From CAYXGE01 sp964464435 (lineage in GTDB: Bacteria > Pseudomonadota > Gammaproteobacteria > Burkholderiales > Methylophilaceae): a DNA stretch of 14,665 nucleotides. The notes beneath the pieces are model-generated. The model was given only the letters and a program-made list of their open reading frames with translations, did no database searches and was not told the origin of the DNA. A program made the position numbers and the translations under genes. The stretch is taken from NCBI GenBank assembly GCA_964464435.1, contig CAYXGE010000047.1:1-14665 (forward strand), given 5' to 3'. This document shows, in pieces, positions 6,355 to 12,198 of this stretch (position 1 is its first letter; each line of letters starts with the position of its first letter).

Positions 6355-6960
6355 ATGATGAACCACCTATACAGAGAACATGAAAACAGCGTTGCCATGC
6401 GAGCAGGCATGCTTTCTCTTGCGGTGCACGGGGTATTGTTATTGGTTTTATTATTGTCATTTAGTCTAAATACGCCACAGCCTATTGCTATTAGTGATGT
6501 TGAACTTTGGGATGCAATACCAACGCCAGCCCTACCAAAGCAAGAGAAGGTACCTGAGCCGATTAAGCCAGAACCACCCAAGCCGCTACCACCTGAACCA
6601 GAGCCTCTACCAAAAGAAACCCCAAAGCCAGCGCCAGAACCTGAACCAAAGGCTGAAATTCAGTTAAAAAAAGAAAAGCCGATTGAGAAAAAACCTATAG
6701 AAAAGCCAAAAGATAAACCACTAGANNNNNNNNNNNNNNNNNNNNNNNNNNNNNNNNNNNNNNNNNNNNNNNNNNNNNNNNNNNNNNNNNNNNNNNNNNN
6801 NNNNNNNNNNNNNNNNNNNNNNNNNAGTGGTGTTGAGGCCTGTGATGAAGCCGTAGAACGCGCCATTATTGAATCACAACCGTTACCCCTGCCAGAAAAT
6901 AAAGATTTGTTTTCACAATTTAGAAGTTTAAAACTAGATTTTTCACCGAATGAAGATTAG
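6355..6960 (+). CDS. tolA: Tol-Pal system protein TolA (interrupted by an assembly gap)
   Basis: TolA spans the periplasm, linking the TolQR motor to TolB and Pal. Visible are a short cytoplasmic N-terminus, one membrane helix at about 18-38 and a proline-rich part. The helix carries S21 and H25, the Ser-x3-His spacing shared by TolA and TonB. Residues about 58-123 form a Pro/Lys/Glu-rich stretch (many P-E-P and P-K-P units), more TonB-like than the helical Ala-rich region of E. coli TolA. After 100 N (6726-6825) the frame resumes with S-G-V-E-A-C-D-E-A-V-E-R-A-I (from 6826), the end of the TolA/TonB C-terminal domain. The start of that domain and any remaining linker lie in the gap. The frame fits across 100 N, so the true gap should be 1 modulo 3. 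ATGs at 6355 and 6358 are both possible starts, with no clear Shine-Dalgarno. Confidence 0.88.
   Translation: MMNHLYREHENSVAMRAGMLSLAVHGVLLLVLLLSFSLNTPQPIAISDVELWDAIPTPALPKQEKVPEPIKPEPPKPLPPEPEPLPKETPKPAPEPEPKAEIQLKKEKPIEKKPIEKPKDKPLXXXXXXXXXXXXXXXXXXXXXXXXXXXXXXXXXXSGVEACDEAVERAIIESQPLPLPENKDLFSQFRSLKLDFSPNED
6726..6825. other. assembly gap (100 N) inside tolA
   Basis: Exactly 100 undetermined bases, the conventional placeholder for a gap of unknown size. It sits between the Pro/Lys/Glu-rich linker and the last half of the C-terminal domain of TolA. If the gene is intact, the real length is 1 modulo 3, and it probably exceeds 100 because part of a 75-90 residue domain is missing as well as any linker. 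Confidence 0.97.
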
Positions 6961-6999
6961 TGAACTTTTTAGATGACGTGCTAAACTAACCTTTAAGTC

Positions 7000-8295
7000 A
7001 TGTTTAAGATGAATGGATTTATGCAACGTATATTATTTTTGTTTTTTATACTCATTTCTTATCAAGCGTGTGCAGACCTTACCATTGAAATCTCAGGCGG
7101 TGCGTTGCAACAAATTCCTATCGCTAATGTAGGGTTTTCACAGCCTGCCAATATGGCACCCAAACAAGATTCATTTACTAGCATTATTGATGCAGATTTA
7201 CGTCGTAGTGGTTTATTTAGAGTATTAGAAACTAGAGCCATGGAATCGCAACCGCACGATATTGCTGAAGTGCGCTACCCAGAATGGGCAGCATTACAAG
7301 CGCAAGCGCTGACCATTGGCAAAATTGAACAGTCGGCTGGCAATCGCTTAAAAGTGTCTTTTAAATTGTTAGATGTGGTTAAGCAAACGCAATTGGCAGG
7401 CCAAGATTACGATATAACACCCAACCAATTACGTATGACTGCGCATAAAATTGCCGATGTTATTTTTCAAAAACTGACAGGTCAACCTGGCGTTTTTTCT
7501 ACCCGAATTAGCTATGTTTCTAAAGTTGGCAAACGCTTTTCACTGTATGTTGCTGATGCCGATGGTTTTAATCCGCAAACGGTTGTTTCATCCTCAGAGC
7601 CGATTATTTCGCCAGCATGGTCACCAGAAGGCGATAAATTGGCCTATGTTTCTTTTGAAAAGAAAAAGCCTGTCATTTTTGTACAATCGCTGGTGTCAGG
7701 GCAACGCACGGTGCTTGCCAATTTTAAAGGCAATAATAGTGCGCCTAGCTGGTCGCCAGATGGTAAAAAACTTGCCATCGTATTGACTTACGGTGCCAAC
7801 TCTCAGCTCTATACCATTAATGCAGATGGCACAGGCTTAAAGCAACTGCTTAAAAGTAGTAGTATCGATACAGAGCCTGTATGGTCACCAGATGGTAGCC
7901 GTATTTACTTTACTTCTGATCGTGGTGGTTCACCGCAAATTTATAAAGTGGGCGTGAATGGTGAAAGTGTGCAGCGTGTTACCTTTGATGGTGCGTATAA
8001 TGTAAGTCCAAGAATATCGCCCGATGGCAAATACCTTGGGTTTATTAAGCGCGATGGCGGTCAGTTTAGGGTTGCCACGCAAGACCTGAACTCAGGACAA
8101 GTGCAAATATTAAGTGCCACCAATCGGGATGAATCGCCCAGCTTTGCACCAAATGGGCGTATGATTTTGTATGCTACCAATATTGGTGGCAAAGGTACGT
8201 TGGCCGCTGTCTCTGCAGATGGTCAAGTCAAACAACGTTTGAAAGATGCCGGTGGTGATGTGCGTGAGCCAGCTTGGGGACCAGTGTTAAACTAA
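7000..8295 (+). CDS. tolB: Tol-Pal system protein TolB
   Basis: TolB is the periplasmic beta-propeller that binds Pal and is pulled off it by TolA. The product is about 430 residues, the normal length. An N-terminal signal peptide ends near Y-Q-A-C-A with cleavage before D-L-T-I-E-I. The N-terminal domain runs to about residue 165. A six-bladed propeller follows, with repeated cores W-S-P-E-G (207-211), W-S-P-D-G (251-255 and 295-299), I-S-P-D-G (339-343), F-A-P-N-G (382-386) and W-G-P (426-428). The blades are spaced 43-44 residues apart. The start is uncertain: in-frame ATGs at 7000, 7009 and 7021 all precede the signal peptide, and none has a strong ribosome site. The most compact signal peptide comes from 7021. 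The gene is 39 nt after tolA and 46 nt before pal. Confidence 0.96.
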   Translation: MFKMNGFMQRILFLFFILISYQACADLTIEISGGALQQIPIANVGFSQPANMAPKQDSFTSIIDADLRRSGLFRVLETRAMESQPHDIAEVRYPEWAALQAQALTIGKIEQSAGNRLKVSFKLLDVVKQTQLAGQDYDITPNQLRMTAHKIADVIFQKLTGQPGVFSTRISYVSKVGKRFSLYVADADGFNPQTVVSSSEPIISPAWSPEGDKLAYVSFEKKKPVIFVQSLVSGQRTVLANFKGNNSAPSWSPDGKKLAIVLTYGANSQLYTINADGTGLKQLLKSSSIDTEPVWSPDGSRIYFTSDRGGSPQIYKVGVNGESVQRVTFDGAYNVSPRISPDGKYLGFIKRDGGQFRVATQDLNSGQVQILSATNRDESPSFAPNGRMILYATNIGGKGTLAAVSADGQVKQRLKDAGGDVREPAWGPVLN

Positions 8296-8329
8296 GGTAA
8301 TAAATTTGATAGTTTTAAAAATGCAATTT

Positions 8330-8335
8330 AAGGAG
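8330..8335 (+). promoter_or_regulatory. strong ribosome binding site of pal
   Basis: AAGGAG lies 6 nt before the ATG at 8342 and decides the pal start. It is the best Shine-Dalgarno in the tol cluster, which fits the need for abundant Pal. The frame is open for 12 more codons upstream, but these lack any comparable site. Confidence 0.8.
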
Positions 8336-8341
8336 AACAGC

Positions 8342-8914
8342 ATGAATAAACAACTCGTCGCAAGTGCTTTGCTTACATTGATATTAGCCGCTTGTAGTAG
8401 CACGCCAATGAAAGAAGCTGCTGTTGAGGACAAGAGCGTTAATACGAATCAAACCACAACAAACACCACAACAGATAATAGCGCTGATACCACAGCGGCT
8501 AATAAAGATGCGGTTGATGGCAGTTCAAATATGGCGTCTGATAACGGCAATAACCCGCTCAAAGACCCAAACAATATTCTTTCAAAACGTAGTGTTTACT
8601 TTGACTATGATAAAGATGAAGTGAAAGCAGAATATCGCCCATTAGTGGAAGCGCATGCTAAGTATTTGCAAGCCAACCCTAACGCCAATGTGATTTTACA
8701 AGGCAACGCGGATGATAGCGGTACGCGTGAGTACAACCTTTCTTTAGGGCAACGTCGTGCTGTTGCGGTGAAAAAAGTCATCAATTTGTTAGGGGTGCAA
8801 GATAAGCAAATTGAAACTGTGAGCTATGGTGAAGAAAAAGCCAACAACGCCTGTAAAGATGAAACTTGCAAGCAACAAGATCGCCGTGTTGATATTGTTT
8901 ATGCGGGTGAATAA
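8342..8914 (+). CDS. pal: Peptidoglycan-associated lipoprotein Pal
   Basis: Pal is anchored in the outer membrane by lipid and binds peptidoglycan through an OmpA-like domain. The 190-residue product has a lipoprotein signal with lipobox L-A-A-C (C18). An unusually Thr/Asn/Asp-rich flexible linker follows (about 30-75). The OmpA-like domain (about 82-190) contains S-V-Y-F-D-Y-D-K-D (84-92), then N-V-I-L-Q-G-N-A-D-D-S-G-T-R-E-Y-N-L-S-L-G-Q-R-R-A (116-140), and ends with D-R-R-V-D-I-V-Y. The segment G-N-A-D-x-x-G-T-R-E-Y-N matches what I recall for betaproteobacterial Pal rather than the G-H-T-D of enterics. Two cysteines in N-A-C-K-D-E-T-C-K near the C-terminus could form a disulfide. cpoB starts 2 nt after the stop. 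Confidence 0.97.
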   Translation: MNKQLVASALLTLILAACSSTPMKEAAVEDKSVNTNQTTTNTTTDNSADTTAANKDAVDGSSNMASDNGNNPLKDPNNILSKRSVYFDYDKDEVKAEYRPLVEAHAKYLQANPNANVILQGNADDSGTREYNLSLGQRRAVAVKKVINLLGVQDKQIETVSYGEEKANNACKDETCKQQDRRVDIVYAGE

Positions 8915-8916
8915 GC

Positions 8917-9566
8917 ATGCTAAAACATAGCATCGTTGGTTCTGCAATGCTGCTACTGTTTGCGCAAAACGCAAACGCAGCATTGTTTGACGACAAGGAA
9001 GCACGTAAAAAAATTCTTGAAGTTGANNNNNNNNNNNNNNNNNNNNNNNNNNNNNNNNNNNNNNNNNNNNNNNNNNNNNNNNNNNNNNNNNNNNNNNNNN
9101 NNNNNNNNNNNNNNNNNNNNNNNNNNCTAATAATACTGCTGCCCCTAGCGCTGTGGCTACAGCTACCGAGCCAGCTAACAATGAGGCGAATGATTTTGAA
9201 GCGGCACAAGCGCTATCTAAAGCGGGTAAACATAAAGAAGCATTTGATGCTTATGAAAAGTATTTGCAAACTTACCCCAATAGCGCTCGTACCGCTGAAG
9301 TGCAGTATGTATTAGGGTTTACCCAGTTCTCGCTCAAAAACTACAAGGCAGCGATTGCAACCCAAGAGAAAATGTTAGCGCAGTTTCCAGATGCCGCTAA
9401 AGCGCCAGATGCCATGTTTAATATTGCTAATAGCCAAATACAATTGTCTGAAATTGATGGGGCAAAGAAAACGTTACGCGCATTGCTAACCAAATACCCA
9501 GAAAGTGCGGTAGCGCCTAATGCCAAAAAGCGGTTGTCAATTTTAGAAGCGATTAAAACTAAATAA
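8917..9566 (+). CDS. cpoB: Cell division coordinator CpoB (YbgF), interrupted by an assembly gap
   Basis: CpoB is the periplasmic TPR protein that closes the tol-pal cluster; in E. coli it coordinates peptidoglycan synthesis with outer-membrane constriction. The N-terminal part is a signal peptide ending A-N-A before A-L-F-D-D-K-E-A-R-K-K-I-L-E-V, the usual start of betaproteobacterial YbgF. A run of 100 N (9027-9126) follows. After it, the frame of base 9129 gives an Asn/Ala/Thr-rich linker. TPR-like repeats come next: N-D-F-E-A-A-Q-A-L, Y-L-Q-T-Y-P-N-S, L-A-Q-F-P-D-A-A-K-A-P-D-A-M-F and L-T-K-Y-P-E-S. The two parts are in different frames across 100 N, so an intact gene requires a true gap of 2 modulo 3; the apparent frameshift is a placeholder artefact. 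The N-terminal coiled coil is hidden in the gap. Confidence 0.88.
9027..9126. other. assembly gap (100 N) inside cpoB
   Basis: Exactly 100 undetermined bases, a standard unknown-length placeholder. It covers the region between the mature N-terminus and the linker before the TPR repeats of CpoB. Frame analysis of the flanks requires a real length of 2 modulo 3, so the length of 100 cannot be correct if the gene is intact. Confidence 0.97.
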
Positions 9567-9596
9567 GCGTTAAACGCCTTAAAGTTTCAACGCTTA
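9564..9596. repeat. hairpin starting at the cpoB stop codon
   Basis: TAAGCGTT (9564-9571, its first three bases being the cpoB stop) pairs perfectly with AACGCTTA (9589-9596). The stem continues inside with AAAC (9572-9575) and GTTT (9584-9587), leaving one bulged C at 9588. This gives about 12 paired bases around an 8-nt loop. No T-tract follows, so it is not a classic intrinsic terminator; it may protect the 3' end or help Rho-dependent termination. Confidence 0.55.
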
Positions 9597-9619
9597 GCAA
9601 ACTTCAACTAAAATTAAAG

Positions 9620-9625
9620 TAAAAT
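9620..9625 (+). promoter_or_regulatory. candidate -10 of a queE promoter
   Basis: TAAAAT at 9620-9625 sits in the context TAAAGTAAAATTC, almost the same as TAAAGTAAAATCC at the rpsP promoter (-10 at 11078-11083). A clear -35 is missing at 17-18 nt. If active, transcription would begin near 9632 and give a leader of about 45 nt that contains the hairpin at 9646-9668. Confidence 0.35.
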
Positions 9626-9645
9626 TCAACCTTTACATGATGAGT

Positions 9646-9676
9646 TAGCCCGCACTTACAGCGGGCTACTGTTTTT
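9646..9676 (+). terminator. GC-rich hairpin with T-tract directly before the queE start
   Basis: TAGCCCGC (9646-9653) and GCGGGCTA (9661-9668) form a perfect 8-bp, GC-rich stem around the 7-nt loop ACTTACA. CTG and five T residues (9672-9676) follow. This is intrinsic-terminator-like, though the T-tract begins 3 nt after the stem and is short. The last T is immediately followed by the queE ATG (9677), leaving no room for a Shine-Dalgarno between hairpin and start. It may end cpoB transcription, attenuate queE, or restrict queE translation. Confidence 0.55.
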
Positions 9677-10333
9677 ATGACGACTGCAAACTCAACATCC
9701 TTACGCATTTATGAGATATTTCACTCGGTTCAGGGTGAATCATCTCGTGTAGGCTTGCCCACCGTATTTGTGCGGCTTACAGGTTGCCCGTTGCGTTGCG
9801 GATATTGTGATACGGAATACGCGTTTACTGGCGGCGGCAATCAAACAGTGGCAGAGATTTTGCAACAAGTCGCCACCTACCAAACCCCCTATGTGTGCGT
9901 AACCGGCGGCGAGCCCTTAGCGCAAAAAAACTGTTTGGTATTGCTAAAAGCCTTATGCGATGCAGGCTATAGCGTTTCGTTAGAAACCAGCGGTGCTCTG
10001 GACATTAGCCCAGTGGATGCGCGCGTCTCTGTGATTATGGACATCAAAACGCCAGATTCAGGCGAGTCTAGCAAAAATCTATGGGCCAATATTGCACACC
10101 TAAAAGGTAAAGATGAAGTCAAATTTGTGTTGTGTAGCCGTGCTGATTATGACTGGGCTAAAACCGTACTGGCAGAATATAGCTTAACAAATCAAGTGCC
10201 TGTGTTGTTTTCACCAGTGTATCAAGATATTCAAGCGGCAGATTTAGCAGAATGGATTTTGCAAGACAAACTGCCTGTACGCATGCAACTGCAACTACAC
10301 AAAATATTATGGGGTGAGGTCGCAGGTAAATGA
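9677..10333 (+). CDS. queE: 7-carboxy-7-deazaguanine synthase QueE (radical SAM)
   Basis: QueE converts 6-carboxy-tetrahydropterin to 7-carboxy-7-deazaguanine, the ring contraction in queuosine and other 7-deazapurine pathways. The 218-residue product starts with the substrate segment I-Y-E-I-F-H-S-V-Q-G-E-S (11-22). The radical-SAM cluster motif is C37-x3-C41-x2-C44 (T-G-C-P-L-R-C-G-Y-C-D-T) and T-G-G-E-P-L lies at 76-81. D-I-K-T-P and D-E-V-K-F-V further on are also typical of this family. Its start is odd: the ATG touches the T-tract of a hairpin and lacks any Shine-Dalgarno, although the N-terminus looks normal. An internal start is unlikely because the conserved part begins within ten residues. 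The stop overlaps the queC start (ATGA, 10330-10333), so the two are translationally coupled. Confidence 0.95.
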   Translation: MTTANSTSLRIYEIFHSVQGESSRVGLPTVFVRLTGCPLRCGYCDTEYAFTGGGNQTVAEILQQVATYQTPYVCVTGGEPLAQKNCLVLLKALCDAGYSVSLETSGALDISPVDARVSVIMDIKTPDSGESSKNLWANIAHLKGKDEVKFVLCSRADYDWAKTVLAEYSLTNQVPVLFSPVYQDIQAADLAEWILQDKLPVRMQLQLHKILWGEVAGK

Positions 10334-11016
10334 AAAAAGCCGTTATTAAAAAAGCTGTAGTACTGCTTTCAGGGGGCTTAGATTCCGCCACTGTATTAGC
10401 CATTGCCAAGGCGCAAGGCTTTGAATGCTATTGCCTCAGTTTAGATTATCATCAGCGCCACTCTTCTGAATTACAAGCGGCACAGCGTGTTGCGCAAGCG
10501 TTGGGAGCAGCAGAACATAAAACAGTGCAGCTTGATTTATCGCTATTTGGTGGTTCTGCGCTTACCGATAATGCCATTGCCGTGCCTGAAATAGCCAGCG
10601 AGGGTATTCCTGTGACTTATGTTCCCGCGCGCAATACCATCATGTTATCGCTTAGTTTGGCATGGGCGGAAGTATTGGGTGCGCAGGATATTTTTATAGG
10701 CGTTAATGCGCTGGATTACTCTGGTTACCCAGATTGTAGGGGTGAATACGTGAAAGCGTTTCAAGCCATGGCAAACTTGGCGACCAAAACTGCAGTAGAA
10801 GGCCATGAAATTACCGTGCATGCGCCGCTTATTGATATGACCAAAGCGCAAATCGTGATGCAAGGTCAACAGCTAGGGGTTGATTACGCTATGACGGTTT
10901 CATGCTACCAAGCCGATGCGCAAGGCCGTGCATGTGGGGTTTGTGATTCTTGTCGATTAAGAAAAGAAGGGTTTAAAGCTGCGCAGTTGCCAGACCCTAC
11001 ACATTATCAATACTAA
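10330..11016 (+). CDS. queC: 7-cyano-7-deazaguanine synthase QueC
   Basis: QueC uses ATP and ammonia to turn 7-carboxy-7-deazaguanine into preQ0 (7-cyano-7-deazaguanine). The 228-residue product has the PP-loop ATP motif S-G-G-L-D-S (14-19), D-Y-x-Q-R-H-x-x-E-L (39-48), V-P-A-R-N-T (98-103), and G-V-N-A-L-D-Y-S-G-Y-P-D-C-R (124-137). The zinc site is C192-x9-C202-x2-C205-x2-C208 in the form C-G-V-C-D-S-C. The ATG at 10330 overlaps the queE stop by 4 nt, so QueC translation probably follows QueE. No other queuosine genes (queD, queF, tgt) are in the window, so whether the end product is queuosine cannot be told here. The stop codon lies in the loop of a small A/T-rich hairpin (11004-11024). 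Confidence 0.97.
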   Translation: MKKAVIKKAVVLLSGGLDSATVLAIAKAQGFECYCLSLDYHQRHSSELQAAQRVAQALGAAEHKTVQLDLSLFGGSALTDNAIAVPEIASEGIPVTYVPARNTIMLSLSLAWAEVLGAQDIFIGVNALDYSGYPDCRGEYVKAFQAMANLATKTAVEGHEITVHAPLIDMTKAQIVMQGQQLGVDYAMTVSCYQADAQGRACGVCDSCRLRKEGFKAAQLPDPTHYQY

Positions 11017-11024
11017 ATTGATAA
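11004..11024. repeat. A/T-rich hairpin spanning the queC stop codon
   Basis: TTATCAAT (11004-11011) and ATTGATAA (11017-11024) are perfect 8-bp complements around the loop ACTAA, which includes the queC TAA (11014-11016). It is A/T-rich and has no T-tract directly after it, so termination is doubtful; it could stabilise the mRNA 3' end or be chance. Confidence 0.4.
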
Positions 11025-11053
11025 AACTATTTGCGCTATGCACGATATTTTTA

Positions 11054-11083
11054 TTGCCAAGACACCTAAAAATAAAGTAAAAT
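11054..11083 (+). promoter_or_regulatory. sigma70-like promoter of the rpsP operon
   Basis: TTGCCA (11054-11059) and TAAAAT (11078-11083) are separated by 18 nt, a good fit to a sigma70 promoter. The expected transcription start is near 11090, giving a leader of about 30 nt before the rpsP ATG. The position fits the start of a new unit, since the spacer after queC is one of the longer ones here. Confidence 0.65.
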
Positions 11084-11120
11084 CCGCGCCTTTCCGTGAA
11101 AACTATTTAGAGAACAAATT

Positions 11121-11618
11121 ATGGTAGTGATTCGTTTAGCTCGCGGCGGCGCGAAAAAAACTCCTTTTTACAGCGTAGTAGTGGCTGATTCACGCAATCG
11201 TCGTGATGGTCGCTTCATTGAGCGTGTAGGTTTCTACAATCCTCTTGCTAAGCTTGGTCAAGAAGGTTTACGTATTGACGCAGAGCGCGTAGCCCATTGG
11301 CAAAAAAATGGTGCGCAATTATCAGACAGCGTAGCGCGCTTAGTAAAATTAAGTGCAAAAGGCGCTGAAGGTATTGAAGCACTTAAAGCAAAAGACGCTG
11401 CAAAAGCTGAAGAAAAAGTGAAAGCTAAAGCCGCTGCAGAAGCCGCTAAATTAGCAGAAGCTGCTAAAGCCGCTGAAGAAGAAGCAAAAGCTGCTGCTAA
11501 AGCAAAAGCTGAAGAAGAAAAAGCCGCTGCAGAAGCTGCCGCTGCTGAAGCCGCAGCAGCACCAGCAGAAGCCGCTCCTGAGGCAGAAGCTGCACCAGAA
11601 GCCCCTGCAGCTGAATAA
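11121..11618 (+). CDS. rpsP: 30S ribosomal protein S16 with long Ala/Lys/Glu C-terminal tail
   Basis: S16 is a small-subunit protein needed for 30S assembly. The first 80 or so residues are a normal S16: M-V-V-I-R-L-A-R-G-G-A-K-K-x-P-F-Y, then V-A-D-S-R-x-R-R-D-G-R-F-I-E-R-V-G-F-Y-N-P (21-41) and R-I-D-A-E-R-V-A-H-W (51-60). From about residue 88 to 165 the protein is almost entirely Ala, Lys and Glu, with Pro joining in the last 20 residues and no aromatics. Residues about 90-145 would form a charged helix or coiled coil. The whole is 165 residues against the 80-90 usual for the family. AGAGAA (11109-11114) lies 6 nt before the ATG. It is first in the conserved order rpsP-rimM-trmD-rplS. Confidence 0.96.
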   Translation: MVVIRLARGGAKKTPFYSVVVADSRNRRDGRFIERVGFYNPLAKLGQEGLRIDAERVAHWQKNGAQLSDSVARLVKLSAKGAEGIEALKAKDAAKAEEKVKAKAAAEAAKLAEAAKAAEEEAKAAAKAKAEEEKAAAEAAAAEAAAAPAEAAPEAEAAPEAPAAE

Positions 11619-11624
11619 GTTAAG

Positions 11625-11638
11625 CCGTTTCGCAACGG
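11625..11638 (+). other. small hairpin in the rpsP-rimM spacer
   Basis: CCGTT (11625-11629) and AACGG (11634-11638) pair perfectly around the loop TCGC, 21 nt before the rimM GTG start. In E. coli the same junction is known for reduced translation of the downstream gene relative to the ribosomal protein; a hairpin plus a GTG start would fit such damping, but this is inference from a 5-bp stem. Confidence 0.3.
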
Positions 11639-11659
11639 ACACTTTAGAAATCCATTGCA

Positions 11660-12172
11660 GTGAGTGATTTGGTCATCATGGGGCGCGTTGTCGCCCCTTA
11701 TGGCATTTTAGGCTGGCTAAAAATTCAACCACACACAGAGTATTTGGATGGCTTGTTAGATTATCCAGTGTGGTCACTAGGGCGCCAAGATGGGTTAAGA
11801 AAAACACCTTGGCAAGCGTACACCCTAGAAACCGCAAAAGTACATAATGATGTGCTGGTGGTTAAGTTAAAAGGTGTCAATGATAGAGATGCCGCGCTTA
11901 AGTGCAAGGGTTTGCATGTGGCGGTGCCAAGAGCAGAACTGCCAGAGGCTGAAGAAGGCGAATATTATTGGTCTGATTTAATTGGGCTAGAAGTCACTAA
12001 CCAGCAAGGTGTTGCATTAGGTTTAGTGGTGGAATTGTTTGAAACAGGCGCGAATGATGTGCTGGTGGTCAAGGGGGATAGAGAGCGTTTAATCCCCTAT
12101 ACAGATCAAGCTGTGCTTGAAATAGATTTAGCAAAAAAAACCATGTTGGTTGATTGGGATGCAGAGTTTTAA
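11660..12172 (+). CDS. rimM: 16S rRNA processing / 30S maturation factor RimM
   Basis: RimM binds ribosomal protein S19 and helps mature the 30S head. The 170-residue product has the family N-terminus (S-D-L-V-I-M-G-R-V-V-A-P-Y-G-I-L-G-W-L-K-I) and the RimM N-domain to about residue 95. A PRC-barrel follows (Y-Y-W-S-D-L-I-G-L-E-V at about 107-117; G-A-N-D-V-L-V-V at about 130-137), and then the conserved L-I-P-Y near 147-150. The start is GTG at 11660, chosen because it gives the normal N-terminus; the only nearby in-frame ATG (11678) would cut off the first strand. No clear ribosome site is present, which suggests weak translation relative to rpsP. Confidence 0.95.
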   Translation: MSDLVIMGRVVAPYGILGWLKIQPHTEYLDGLLDYPVWSLGRQDGLRKTPWQAYTLETAKVHNDVLVVKLKGVNDRDAALKCKGLHVAVPRAELPEAEEGEYYWSDLIGLEVTNQQGVALGLVVELFETGANDVLVVKGDRERLIPYTDQAVLEIDLAKKTMLVDWDAEF

Positions 12173-12198
12173 CCATGGCAACCCACGAGGTAAGACCC

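Noticed and set aside
6660..6866. Minus-strand open frames across the N runs.
   Set aside because: They exist only because N codons contain no stops.
9153..9566. cpoB as a short separate gene starting at GTG 9153.
   Set aside because: The frame is open back to the assembly gap, and the signal peptide and typical YbgF N-terminus lie before the gap at 8917. One gene with a misjudged gap length explains both parts.
9646..9676. A preQ1 riboswitch aptamer before queE.
   Set aside because: The hairpin lacks the A-rich 3' tail and loop pattern that I recall for the preQ1-I pseudoknot, and it is too small for preQ1-II. It is reported only as a hairpin of unknown role.
11258..11635. A 125-residue Ala/Ser-rich open frame on the minus strand, opposite rpsP.
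   Set aside because: It is the mirror of the GCT/GCA/GAA-rich tail of rpsP; such repeats leave the opposite strand free of stops. It has no ribosome site or recognisable domain.
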